From: Thalassomonas viridans
Lineage (GTDB): Bacteria; Pseudomonadota; Gammaproteobacteria; Enterobacterales; Alteromonadaceae
Direction of reading: 5' to 3'
Length of the DNA stretch: 64,000 nt
Assembly: GCF_000948985.2 (NCBI RefSeq)
Contig: NZ_CP059733.1
Span: forward strand, 1,116,001-1,180,000
The notes under the pieces are model-generated. The model saw only the letters and a list, made by a program, of their open reading frames with translations. It searched no databases and had not been told where the DNA came from. Made by a program: the position numbers and the translations under genes. Shown here in pieces: positions 19,690 through 28,434 of this stretch; within the stretch, counting starts at the first letter, position 1, and each line of letters starts with the position of its first letter.

Positions 19690-21224
19690 AAATCAGGCAG
19701 AGTTTCACCACGCTTATTATCGCGCTGGCGTTTACCGCCGGGATTGTTTTTGCCAAATACCTGGACAGCAGCGGGCAAAGCAGCCGCCCGGCAGTTGCCG
19801 GCGCAAGCGAAGGTGTCAGTTATACCGGCCACCTTCAGGCGGGCATTGAAACCGATGGCGGCAAAAGCACTAAGGCCAGTGCGGTTTCCCGGCGTGTTAC
19901 TGAGGGTAAAACCCGTGTGGTCAAAGACGGCGATACCATAATGGCGGCGGTGCAGGCGGCAAAGCCCGGGGATACCATACAGGTTTTCCCCGGCAACTAT
20001 CACGAAACCGTCTACATAGATAAAGACGATATCCGTTTGATCGGCGTGATAGAGCAGGGGGAACGCGCCACCCTGGACGGCAGGGAGCAGCTTAATGATG
20101 CCATCCTGTATTCCGGCAATAATATCGTGGTGGAGAATTTAAAGATCACCCGTTATAAAGGCAACGGCATTATGGGGCAGGCGGGCAATAATTTTGAGAT
20201 CCGCAACAACATCATAGTCGATACCGGGGTTTACGGTATTTTCCCCCAGCTGGGCAAAAACGGTATCGTTGAATTTAATGTGGTTTCGGGCATTGAGGAT
20301 GCCGCCATCTATGTCGGCATGAGCGACAATATCCATGTTGCCCACAACGATGTTTTTGACAGTGTTGCCGGTATTGAAATTGAGAACTCCCGGCATGCCA
20401 TAGTGGAAAACAATTATGTCCACAATAATACCGGCGGTATTCTGGCCTTCATTACTCCCGGGCTGCCGATAAAAACCACCTATGATGTCATCATCCGCAA
20501 TAATTTTGTTATCGGCAACAACCACAAAAATTTCGGCGCTCCCGGCTCCACCGTTTCCGGCATACCCGCAGGTACGGGGATTTTGATCATGGCGGCGGAT
20601 GAAGTCATCGTCGAGGGCAATATCATTTCTGATAACAAAACCGCGGGCATTATCATCACGGATCATGAAAATGCCGCCAATATTACCGCAGATCCCGAAT
20701 CGGATCCCAGCCCGGACAAGGTCATGTTGCTGGACAATACTATGATCAACAACGGTTATGACACTTTGGATGAAGTCAAGATGCTGATGCTGACGGAATT
20801 CAAGCAGGGGCATCCGGACATCGTCAGGGTGGGGGAGAGCCGGGACAGCTGTATTGTTAATCCGGAGCGCTATTTTACCCTGGGAGTGGGCAAGTGGCGC
20901 AGGTGTGACTTTACCCATACCTCGGCCATCGATACCTACCTTCTGGATGAGCCGGTACCGGCGCGTGACATAGATCCGTCGGAGCGGGGCAAGGTTGTCT
21001 ACCTGGGCATCTGCAGTGGTTGCCATACCTATACCGGGCGCATGATAGGGCCGCCGGTGGAAATCATCCAGGCGCTGTATATGGACAATCCCCAGGGGCT
21101 GGCGGACTGGATCGAGCAGCCCACCAAAAAACGTGAGGACTACCCGCCTATGCCGCCGCAAAACTATCTGGACAAAGAAACCCGGCTGGCGGTGGCAAAA
21201 TATATGCTAAGTGCAACCAATTAG
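19686..21224 (+). CDS. Right-handed beta-helix repeat protein fused to a monoheme cytochrome c
   Basis: The 512-residue protein has an N-terminal signal or anchor (to about residue 25), a linker, then from about residue 75 to 360 a parallel beta-helix of the NosD/CASH type with many N-N-x-I/V turns (NNIVVENLKITRYKGNGI, NNFEIRNNIIVDTGVYGIF, HAIVENNYVHNNTGGI). The last about 90 residues form a cytochrome c domain: CSGCH at Cys443 and a likely distal Met in the YPPMPP loop. The helix opens like a carbohydrate-binding or epimerase fold (VKDGDTIMAAVQAAKPGDTIQVFPG). It overlaps the diheme peroxidase gene by four bases, implying a joint function. The substrate is unknown. Confidence 0.85.
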   Translation: MKIRQSFTTLIIALAFTAGIVFAKYLDSSGQSSRPAVAGASEGVSYTGHLQAGIETDGGKSTKASAVSRRVTEGKTRVVKDGDTIMAAVQAAKPGDTIQVFPGNYHETVYIDKDDIRLIGVIEQGERATLDGREQLNDAILYSGNNIVVENLKITRYKGNGIMGQAGNNFEIRNNIIVDTGVYGIFPQLGKNGIVEFNVVSGIEDAAIYVGMSDNIHVAHNDVFDSVAGIEIENSRHAIVENNYVHNNTGGILAFITPGLPIKTTYDVIIRNNFVIGNNHKNFGAPGSTVSGIPAGTGILIMAADEVIVEGNIISDNKTAGIIITDHENAANITADPESDPSPDKVMLLDNTMINNGYDTLDEVKMLMLTEFKQGHPDIVRVGESRDSCIVNPERYFTLGVGKWRRCDFTHTSAIDTYLLDEPVPARDIDPSERGKVVYLGICSGCHTYTGRMIGPPVEIIQALYMDNPQGLADWIEQPTKKREDYPPMPPQNYLDKETRLAVAKYMLSATN

Positions 21225-21546
21225 TTGCTGTATCTCCCCGCATAAAGGCTTATGGCGTCGGGTGTCATAAGCTCTTATGCTTTACGGCGCCGGGTTATTC
21301 GTTACCGTTAAACTCGCCCCTGAGATGCAGATAAAGTTTACATTTATTTCTTAGTTGTTTTGAATGTTTTTACCGAAAAGCCCACCCTTATCCGGCGGAG
21401 AAAACTACCGCCGAAAAGCAGCAAATCCTTGATTGTGTATAATTAACGCTAATTAGTGTTGACTTTCTGTTATTACCTGCCTTAAATGGAACAAGGTCAG
21501 CAAGGTATAACGGCTTATTTCTATTGAGGTCTATTGAGCTATTTTG
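21225..21546. other. Intergenic region before the histidine kinase
   Basis: About 320 bases without a gene. GCTTATG (21248-21254) pairs with CATAAGC (21266-21272) in a small stem just after the beta-helix gene, but no T-run follows. The rest is an AT-rich presumed promoter region. Confidence 0.35.
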
Positions 21547-23124
21547 ATGAGTAAGGCACTGTTTTCCAATAACAAATTAAGTCAGCGGGTATTGGTTTAT
21601 ATTTTGCTTTGCAGCTCTGTGTTATCTTTATGTAGTACCTCAATCCAGCTTTACGCCGACTATACCGACGATTTATCCACGCTGGAACAACGCTTCGTTA
21701 ATATCGAAATCAGCTATATCCCCTCGATTGCCACCAGCCTCTGGGATTTTAACGAGCCTTTAGTGCAGCAGCAGATCCAGGGCATAGTGCAGTTGCCGGA
21801 TATTCGCTATGCGAAAATCGTTACCGGCTTAGGCAATATTTATGAGTTCGGTAACCAGGATGTGGTTGCCAAGGAAACTATGGAATATCCGGTTTTTTAT
21901 GGTGACAATGATATCGGCACCCTAAAGGTGTTTGCCGATTACCAGGATATCTACCAGCGGCTGTGGCAAAGGGCCGGTTTTATTATTACCTCTGAGTTTA
22001 TTAAAATTTTTATTGTTGCCCTGTGTATCGTTTTTATTGTCCACCTGCTGATCACCCGCCATCTCTACCGTATCACCCACTATTCACAGGAGTTGGGCAG
22101 CGATAACCTCAATACCGAATTGAACCTGTCGAACCGCCCCGGTAAAAAAGACGAGTTAGATCTGCTGGTGGATGCCATTAATGACATGCGTCTGACCTTA
22201 AAAAGCGATATTCAGAAACGGGAAGTGGCAGAAAATGCCCTGATCCAGTTAAACGGCGAACTGGAAGTGAAAGTGTATGACCGCACCGCGAAATTAGAGC
22301 AAAGCAATAAGCAGTTACAGCAGTCGCTGGATGATCTGACTCTGGCCAAAGATCAGCTGGTGCAGTCGGAAAAAATGGCCTCCCTGGGGCAGCTGGTGGC
22401 CGGTGTCGCCCATGAGGTCAATACCCCGCTGGGAATTTGTGTTACCTCCATAACCGCGTTGAAAGAAAAAGTCGATGCGTTAAAGCGGGCGGTAGACTCG
22501 CAGGAGCTGACCAAATCGCATTTATCCAATACCCTGAATGTGCTTACCGAATACCAGCTGATTATAGAACGCAGTTTGAATAAATCGGTGGAGCTGATCC
22601 GCGGCTTTAAATCCGTGGCGGTGGAGCAGCACACAGACCCCGAGTTGAAGATCAACTTATCCCGCCAGGTGCAAGATGTGGTCAACACGGTCAAAACCAT
22701 GTTCAAACATAAGAAGTATCAGATACACCTGGATATAGATCCCGAGCTTTCCCTGGTAACCTACCCCAGTGCCTGGAACCAGATTTTAACCAACTTTTTG
22801 ATGAACTCCCATGTCCATGGTTTTGAAGGGCGGGATACCGGCAATATCTCTATTGCCTTCACCGAAGAAGACGGTTATCTGACCCTGCTGTATAAAGACG
22901 ACGGCGTCGGCATTAACAAAAGCATTAAAAAACAGGTGTTTGATCCTTTTGTTACCACCAAGCGCGGCCAGGGCGGATCCGGATTGGGGCTTAATATCGT
23001 TTTTAACCTGGTAGACGCCAAACTCGGCGGCGTGATCAAATGCCTGGATGTCGATAAGGGCTGCTGCTTTGAGGTCCGGGTGCCGATAGTGCGTGCCGAC
23101 TCCAAAAAACTTGCCGATGCGTAA
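21547..23124 (+). CDS. Orphan sensor histidine kinase
   Basis: A 525-residue membrane kinase. Two transmembrane segments (about residues 14-38 and 150-172) bracket a periplasmic sensor with IATSLWDFNEPLVQQQI, a motif common to marine sensor kinases. A HAMP-like linker and coiled coil (ENALIQLNGELEVKVYDRTAKLEQ) lead to the phosphorylation site His289 (GVAHEVNTPLG), N box (TNFLMNSHVHGF), G1 (DDGVGI) and G2 (GGSGLGLNIVFNLV). No response regulator is next to it. The ATG at 21547 is preferred to the TTG just before it. Confidence 0.92.
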   Translation: MSKALFSNNKLSQRVLVYILLCSSVLSLCSTSIQLYADYTDDLSTLEQRFVNIEISYIPSIATSLWDFNEPLVQQQIQGIVQLPDIRYAKIVTGLGNIYEFGNQDVVAKETMEYPVFYGDNDIGTLKVFADYQDIYQRLWQRAGFIITSEFIKIFIVALCIVFIVHLLITRHLYRITHYSQELGSDNLNTELNLSNRPGKKDELDLLVDAINDMRLTLKSDIQKREVAENALIQLNGELEVKVYDRTAKLEQSNKQLQQSLDDLTLAKDQLVQSEKMASLGQLVAGVAHEVNTPLGICVTSITALKEKVDALKRAVDSQELTKSHLSNTLNVLTEYQLIIERSLNKSVELIRGFKSVAVEQHTDPELKINLSRQVQDVVNTVKTMFKHKKYQIHLDIDPELSLVTYPSAWNQILTNFLMNSHVHGFEGRDTGNISIAFTEEDGYLTLLYKDDGVGINKSIKKQVFDPFVTTKRGQGGSGLGLNIVFNLVDAKLGGVIKCLDVDKGCCFEVRVPIVRADSKKLADA

Positions 23125-23184
23125 ATTCCGGTCCTGCCGGTGATTTCTTTATCTTCGTATTTCCTTTTTTCTCTGTTGCCTGAT

Positions 23185-23348
23185 TAGGGCCTGTTTATCT
23201 TTGGCCCTGAATGATCTTTTTGGCTGTTTTTGCCCCTATCGGCGTTAGAAAAATGTCATGTAGAACAACTACACGTCCATTTTTCTGCCTTGATAGGCGC
23301 AAAAACCACTCAAAAATCTTCATCCCCTCCAAAGATAAACAGGCCCTA
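23185..23348. repeat. 164-bp palindromic repeat with perfect 20-bp terminal inverted repeats
   Basis: The ends 23185-23204 and 23329-23348 are perfect 20-bp inverted repeats starting TAGGGCCTGTTTATC. Much of the interior also pairs: GCCTATC and GATAGGC-type blocks and AGAAAAATG with CATTTTTCT. The whole unit therefore folds as one long hairpin. It has no coding potential. I recognise the AGGGCCTGTTTATCTTTGG terminus as resembling repeats scattered in other Alteromonadales genomes, from memory only. Confidence 0.75.
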
Positions 23349-23481
23349 GGGTTTTTAGCAGGCCGCTGCCTGCTTGCCGTCTTTTATGCCCCATAAACTT
23401 TATTTTTAAAAAATGTGACAGGTCGTCACTTTTTGTATTATTCTTAACCCTGTTGAGTAAAAACTAATCAGGTGAGCGGAT

Positions 23482-24216
23482 GTGTCAGCACGAGTCATAA
23501 GAATAAATCCAAAGCAAGAGCGCAGCCAAAGCCGTGTCAGTAAGATTCTGGAAATAGCCGGTGAGTTGTTTGAACGTCATGGCCTGGAGGCGGTGACCCT
23601 ATCCGATATTGCCGCTAAGGCGGAGATCACCCGCAGCTCCTTATACCGCTACTTTCCCGATAAAAATGCGGTGATCAAAGCACTGGCCCAGCTGCATATG
23701 GATAAACTCAAACTGGAATTTGACGAGCTTTTTTTAGCGGACGGGGATTCCGGAGCGCAAAGCAAGCAGCAGGAGAATGCCGGGTTAACAGACGGTAATG
23801 CCGCGGAGCTTGATGACAGCAGACTGCAGCTTGACGACAGCGGGCTGCAGCTTGGCCGGCAACAATTACTGGCCAGTGTCGATAAGATCATCGAAGTTTA
23901 TGCCGACTTTTATTGCCACCAGCCGGGTTTTAGTGCGGTTTGGGGAGCCATGGGCAGCATTCCCGAATTACAGCTGCTTGACGATCAGGAACTCTATTAT
24001 CAGGGCCAGGTTTTCTACCGCTACACCCGGCAATTATTCCCCGGGATCAGCGAGCAGCAGCTGAGGATCATCAGTACCATGCTGCCCAGGGCGGTGGGGG
24101 CGGTATTACGCCTGGCGATGGCGGCAACGCCGCAGGATGCCAAGTCCTATATCGAAGAAGCCAAGCATATGGCAAAAGCCTATTTGCTCAGCATGTGTGA
24201 GCAAGCGGGGGAGTAG
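23482..24216 (+). CDS. TetR-family transcription regulator
   Basis: A 244-residue regulator with an N-terminal TetR helix-turn-helix (about residues 18-65, VTLSDIAAKAEITRSSLYRYFPDKNAV) and a variable all-helical ligand domain. A low-complexity insert at about residues 92-130 (repeated LDDSxLQL) is unusual. GTG start at 23482 after an AGGTGAG site. It lies directly before the ceramidase gene on the same strand, so it may control it in response to a lipid or fatty-acid signal; this is inference from position. Confidence 0.9.
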   Translation: MSARVIRINPKQERSQSRVSKILEIAGELFERHGLEAVTLSDIAAKAEITRSSLYRYFPDKNAVIKALAQLHMDKLKLEFDELFLADGDSGAQSKQQENAGLTDGNAAELDDSRLQLDDSGLQLGRQQLLASVDKIIEVYADFYCHQPGFSAVWGAMGSIPELQLLDDQELYYQGQVFYRYTRQLFPGISEQQLRIISTMLPRAVGAVLRLAMAATPQDAKSYIEEAKHMAKAYLLSMCEQAGE

Positions 24217-24305
24217 CAATAAACAGATTAAAACAGCAGGGAATAGCAGTAATAAGGGAATCGAGCGGTACTTATTTTTCTCTGACATTAGCAAGTCTTT
24301 CGGGC

Positions 24306-24341
24306 CGGGAGTCCCATTATAAGACATGAGTCCGACTCCCG
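24306..24341. promoter_or_regulatory. Inverted repeat between tetR and ceramidase genes: operator or terminator
   Basis: CGGGAGTC (24306-24313) is repeated in inverted form at 24334-24341, and within it GAGTC (24328-24332) and GACTC (24334-24338) form a tight palindrome. The position, between a TetR gene and its likely target, suits an operator. The outer arms followed by GTTTT could also terminate the tetR transcript. Confidence 0.45.
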
Positions 24342-24381
24342 TTTTCGGCCGGGCTTATGACAAGCTAACAGGAAGAAAAAA

Positions 24382-26391
24382 ATGAAAATAATAAGGAAGA
24401 GGATGAGGCAACTGGCCCCTGCGGCCCTGCTTGTTTGCGCCGGCGCTGCCCAGGCGGGGGATTTTCAAATCGGCCGGGGCATACATGATATTACCGGGCC
24501 GGCGGCGGAAGTGGGCATGTTGGGGTATGCGGATCTGGATCAGATCACCTCAGGTATCCATACCCGGCTACATGCCCGTGCTTTTGTCATTGCCGAAGAC
24601 GGTAATATCAATCAGCGGGTGGTGATGGTCAGTGCCGATCTCGGCATGCTGACCCAGTCGGTGAAACAGGGGGTGGTAGCCAAGCTTAAACAGAAATACG
24701 GCGGGCTCTACCGGGACGACAATGTGATGTTATCCCCCACCCATACCCATGCCGGCCCCGGCGGCCTGTCCCACTATGCCCTTACCAACCTGACCTCCCT
24801 GGGATATATAGAACAGAACTATCATGCCGTGGTTGACGGCATAGTGGCGGCGATCGACCAGGCGCATCAGGAGCTGAGTCCGGGGGAGATCCGGATCAAC
24901 CGGGGAGAGCTTTATAATGTCAGCGTTAACCGCAGCGACGAAGCCTACCAGGCCAACCCGGCGGAAGAAAAAAGCCGTTATGACGATAATGTCGAACATA
25001 GCATGACCTTGCTGAAATTCACCAAAAATAACCAGGACTACGCCCAGTGGAACTGGTTCCCGGTGCATCCCGTGTCCATGAGCAGCAACAATACCCTGAT
25101 TTCCGCCGACAACAAGGGGTATGCCTCGTATCTCTTTGAACGGGATATGGGGCTGGATTACCTGAGCAAGCAAGGCTTTGTTGCCGCCTTTGCCCAGGCC
25201 AATGCCGGAGATGTCAGCCCTAACTTAAACCTGGACGGCACAGGGCCCGGCAGCACTGAGCTGGAAAGCACGCAAATCATCGGCCAGCGCCAGTATGATA
25301 AAGCCAAAGAGCTTTATTTAAGCGCCAGCCAGCCCCTGGGAGGGGATATCAGTTACCGCCATACCTTTGTTGATTTTTCCAAGCTGACGGTGGCGCAGGA
25401 ATTTTCCGGAGAAAGCGCCAGCACCACCTGTGACGCCGCCTTAGGTTATGCCTTTGCCGCCGGTACCGAAGACGGCAAGGGGCCGGACTGGTTTCATGAG
25501 GGGGAAAACAGCGAAAATCCGCTGTTTACTATGGTGACTTCCCTGATAGCCGTGGCTCCGGATTCCCTGCGTGAATGTCACGCGGAAAAGGAAATCCTGC
25601 TGGCAACCGGCCTGGTGGAACCCGTGCCCTGGACCCCGGATGTCTTGCCGCTGCAGCTGCTGAAAATCGGCCGCCTGGCGGTGGTGGCCCTGCCGTCTGA
25701 AATCACTACCATGGCGGGACGCCGACTGATGGCGACGGTACAGGCCGAGCTGGCGGGGGAAGTGGATTACGTGGTCCTGTCCGGCCTGGCCAACACCTAT
25801 GCCGGTTATGTTGCCACCCGGGAAGAATACGCCGCCCAGAACTATGAGGGCGGCCATACGATTTTCGGCCCCCATACGCTGGCGGGCTACCAGCAGGAAT
25901 TTACCCGGCTGGCGCGGGCGATCAAGCAAAATACCCAGGTGGATCCGGGTCCGGCGTTAAGGGAGCTGGCGGATCAGCAACTGACTTTCCAGACCGGTGT
26001 CGTGCTGGATAATACGCCGATATTCAAGTCCTTCGGCGATGTACACCAGCAGGTGAATTCCAGCTACCAGAAAGGGCAAAGCGCCTTTGTCAGCTTCTGG
26101 ACCGGGCATCCGAAAAATGACTTGAAGATCCAGGGCACTTACCTGGAAGTACAAAGGAAAGTGGCGGGGAGTTGGCACAAGGTTGCCGACGACAACGACT
26201 GGGAAACCTTCTACCGCTGGAAGCGCATAGACGGCCTCTGGGGCACCTCCAGGGCGGAGATCACCTGGAACATACCGGCCGATGCGCCGAGCGGGGTATA
26301 CCGGATTGTGCATTACGGTGCCTATAAAAACGGCTGGACCGGCAATATCCATAACTTTACCGGCCAGTCCGATACCTTTACCGTCAATTAA
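24382..26391 (+). CDS. Secreted neutral/alkaline ceramidase
   Basis: The enzyme hydrolyses the N-acyl bond of ceramides to sphingosine and fatty acid outside the cell. The 669-residue protein has a signal peptide (to about residue 24, GAAQA), the family opening FQIGRGIHDITGPAAEVGMLGYA, zinc-site segments THTHAGPGG and WFPVHPVSM, and the catalytic Ser279 in NAGDVSPN. A C-terminal immunoglobulin-like domain (about residues 520-669) ends the protein as in the Pseudomonas enzyme. Marine bacteria could use it on eukaryotic sphingolipids. A TetR regulator precedes it. Confidence 0.93.
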   Translation: MKIIRKRMRQLAPAALLVCAGAAQAGDFQIGRGIHDITGPAAEVGMLGYADLDQITSGIHTRLHARAFVIAEDGNINQRVVMVSADLGMLTQSVKQGVVAKLKQKYGGLYRDDNVMLSPTHTHAGPGGLSHYALTNLTSLGYIEQNYHAVVDGIVAAIDQAHQELSPGEIRINRGELYNVSVNRSDEAYQANPAEEKSRYDDNVEHSMTLLKFTKNNQDYAQWNWFPVHPVSMSSNNTLISADNKGYASYLFERDMGLDYLSKQGFVAAFAQANAGDVSPNLNLDGTGPGSTELESTQIIGQRQYDKAKELYLSASQPLGGDISYRHTFVDFSKLTVAQEFSGESASTTCDAALGYAFAAGTEDGKGPDWFHEGENSENPLFTMVTSLIAVAPDSLRECHAEKEILLATGLVEPVPWTPDVLPLQLLKIGRLAVVALPSEITTMAGRRLMATVQAELAGEVDYVVLSGLANTYAGYVATREEYAAQNYEGGHTIFGPHTLAGYQQEFTRLARAIKQNTQVDPGPALRELADQQLTFQTGVVLDNTPIFKSFGDVHQQVNSSYQKGQSAFVSFWTGHPKNDLKIQGTYLEVQRKVAGSWHKVADDNDWETFYRWKRIDGLWGTSRAEITWNIPADAPSGVYRIVHYGAYKNGWTGNIHNFTGQSDTFTVN

Positions 26392-26500
26392 GATTAGTTT
26401 GATGTGTTACAAAAGCCGGAGCGCCTGGGGGCGTCCCGGCCTTTATGTACAGCAAGAAGGGAATACCTTGTTCTCTATATCAATGTGAGGGGGTAAGTGC

Positions 26501-27292
26501 TCAGAGGGTTATTTCCCCGGCCATGTAATCGGCGGCCCTGCCGGTTAGCAACACCCGGTCGCCTTTGAGTTCACAGGTAAGCATGCCGGTGCGTGGGGAC
26601 AGCTGTCTGGCGGTGAGTTTATCCCGTCCTAATTGTGCCTGCCAGTAGGGAGCCAGCTGGCAATGGGCGGAGCCGGTTACCGGATCTTCATTGACCCGGT
26701 ATTTAGGGTAAAAACAGCGGCTGACAAAATCCACGTCCGTGCCGGGGGCCGTCACTATCACCCCCCTTAAATCCAGGTTCAGCCAGGCGGCATAATCAGG
26801 CGCCAGGCTTTTTACTTCTGCTTCGTTTTTGAGGACAACCAGGTAATCACTGCCCGCCAGCACGGTCCGGGGAGTGATTCCCAAGCCGGCCAGTAAGGCC
26901 GTAGGCGGGCCAACTTCAGCCGATGCCAGGGCGGGGAAGTCCAGGCAATAGCCGTCACCGGTTTTTGTTACCGTCAACTCACCGCTTCGGGTCTGAAAGC
27001 GGATTCGCGGCTCACTGAAACCTAAATGCTGGTACAGCACATGGGCGCTGGCCAGGGTGGCATGGCCGCACAGCTCTACTTCTCCCTGCGGGGTAAACCA
27101 GCGCAGCTGGATCTCTTTTTCTCCGTTGTCTTCTGCGGGCACCATAAAAGCGGTTTCCGATAAGTTATTGGCTTCGGCGATATCTTGCAGCAAGTCGTCG
27201 TTCAACCAATGCCCTAAGGGGCAAACGGCGGCGGGGTTGCCTTCAAAAACCCGGGAGGCGAACGCATCCACCTGATATATGCTTATTTTCAT
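26501..27292 (-). CDS. PhzF-family isomerase
   Basis: A 263-residue member of the PhzF/diaminopimelate-epimerase fold family. The two mirrored halves are visible: the N-terminal YQVDAFASRVFEGNPAAVCPLG with conserved GNPA, the general acid/base Glu in NNLSETAFMVP (about residue 45), and RWFTPQGEVELCGHATLASAHVL. Most family members are uncharacterised; the phenazine enzyme PhzF is one. No phenazine genes are nearby, so the substrate is unknown. It is followed on the same strand by a zinc-ribbon protein and hydrolase only in the sense of loose clustering. Confidence 0.9.
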   Translation of the reverse strand: MKISIYQVDAFASRVFEGNPAAVCPLGHWLNDDLLQDIAEANNLSETAFMVPAEDNGEKEIQLRWFTPQGEVELCGHATLASAHVLYQHLGFSEPRIRFQTRSGELTVTKTGDGYCLDFPALASAEVGPPTALLAGLGITPRTVLAGSDYLVVLKNEAEVKSLAPDYAAWLNLDLRGVIVTAPGTDVDFVSRCFYPKYRVNEDPVTGSAHCQLAPYWQAQLGRDKLTARQLSPRTGMLTCELKGDRVLLTGRAADYMAGEITL

Positions 27293-27315
27293 TCTTTACC
27301 TGCTCATTAAAATTA

Positions 27316-27633
27316 TTATTTTCTGTACCAAACGGTTACTACACCATCCGAGTCATTGACGGAATGGGAGATATTGATCAGTTGCTCCGGTTTCAGGGTG
27401 GAGGCAAATTCGCTGGCGCTGGTGAAGAGTTCGTCCCAGCTGGCGAAGGTGCCGCGAAACATCTTATAGGTAACGGAGTGAGGTTTGGAAATAAAAAGCT
27501 GGGCATTGGGGAATAAGTGGCTGGGGCCTTCTCTGTCACTGTTGTCCACTCCTCTGGCACAGCTGCATTTCCAGCAAACCGCGAAGTTATCGTCCTCTAC
27601 TTCGGTGTTGCAGTTTTGACATATCCAGGTCAT
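27316..27633 (-). CDS. Small zinc-ribbon protein, function unknown
   Basis: A 105-residue protein starting MTWICQNCNTEVEDDNFAVCWKC as two CxxC knuckles, which should bind one zinc ion, followed by an about 70-residue alpha/beta tail (SVTYKMFRGTFASWDELFTSAS) that I do not recognise. The second ATG (27633) is preferred to the first (27645) because a GGAG sequence lies just before it. It lies between the alpha/beta hydrolase and the phzF-like gene on the same strand. Confidence 0.75.
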   Translation of the reverse strand: MTWICQNCNTEVEDDNFAVCWKCSCARGVDNSDREGPSHLFPNAQLFISKPHSVTYKMFRGTFASWDELFTSASEFASTLKPEQLINISHSVNDSDGVVTVWYRK

Positions 27634-27666
27634 CTTTGTCTCCATCCGGGTTAAGGGGAATTGCCG

Positions 27667-28419
27667 CTACTTTAAAAACGATTCAATAACTTGATAATAC
27701 TTGGGATATTGGGAAATATCATTGTGATCGGCATTTTTTATTATTTCCACCTGAGGCTTTAGGGGCGCAAAAGCTTCCACCAGTTTATCGCTGCGTGCCC
27801 GGCGAATAACCCTGTCATGCTCAGCGATCACCAGCAATACCTTGGCTTTAATGTCTTTACTCCTGGCGGCGGAATCATATTTATCCCTGAGCAGGTATTT
27901 CATCGGGTAGATGGGGAACTGCGACTGGGCCACCGCCTCTATGCTGTCGAAAGGGGTCACCAGCACCAGGCGGGAGATATCCCGCCTGGCCGCCAGATAG
28001 CTGGCGATGCCGCTGCCTAAGCTGCGGCCGATAACAGCTGTGCCGGTGTGTTGCCGGGATACCTGATCATAAATGGCCAGGGCATCGCTATAGAGCCCCT
28101 GCTCGTTCGGGCTGCCGCTGCTGCCGCCGTAGCCGCGGTAATTGACCAGGTAAACGGTGAAGTCCGATAGAACCCGGGCAAAGTCTGCGGCATTAAAGGC
28201 AACGGCTTCGGCATTGCCGCCGAAATATATCAGTGCCTGTTGCTGTCCGCCGTTGACGACTATGGTATTGATCATCTCTCCCTGGTTGTTAAAGGTCTGT
28301 TCCGGGTAGCCATGATCAACCGCACCGCGCGGGAAATAAATCAGGGTGCGCTGCATCACAAAGAGTATGGTGCCCAGGGCTAAATAGAGAGCCAGCAGGG
28401 AAAAGAGTAGTTTCAGCAT
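27667..28419 (-). CDS. Alpha/beta hydrolase (YfhR/Bem46-like), membrane-anchored
   Basis: A 250-residue protein with an N-terminal membrane segment (LLFSLLALYLALGTILFVM) and an alpha/beta hydrolase core. The nucleophile elbow is GRSLGSG, the acid region is IAEHDRVI and the catalytic His is likely in NADHNDI. VNYRGYGGSSG is the oxyanion-side loop. This matches the YfhR/Bem46 group of unassigned serine hydrolases. No partner gene suggests a substrate. Confidence 0.87.
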   Translation of the reverse strand: MLKLLFSLLALYLALGTILFVMQRTLIYFPRGAVDHGYPEQTFNNQGEMINTIVVNGGQQQALIYFGGNAEAVAFNAADFARVLSDFTVYLVNYRGYGGSSGSPNEQGLYSDALAIYDQVSRQHTGTAVIGRSLGSGIASYLAARRDISRLVLVTPFDSIEAVAQSQFPIYPMKYLLRDKYDSAARSKDIKAKVLLVIAEHDRVIRRARSDKLVEAFAPLKPQVEIIKNADHNDISQYPKYYQVIESFLK

Positions 28420-28434
28420 AAGCTTTACTATAGC

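Noticed and set aside
20139..21161. 340-codon - strand frame opposite the beta-helix/cytochrome gene
   Set aside because: Shadow of the real gene, caused by high third-position GC; no ribosome binding site or motif.
26501..27292. Phenazine biosynthesis cluster
   Set aside because: Only the PhzF-like gene is present; the PhzF family is broad and no other phz gene is near.
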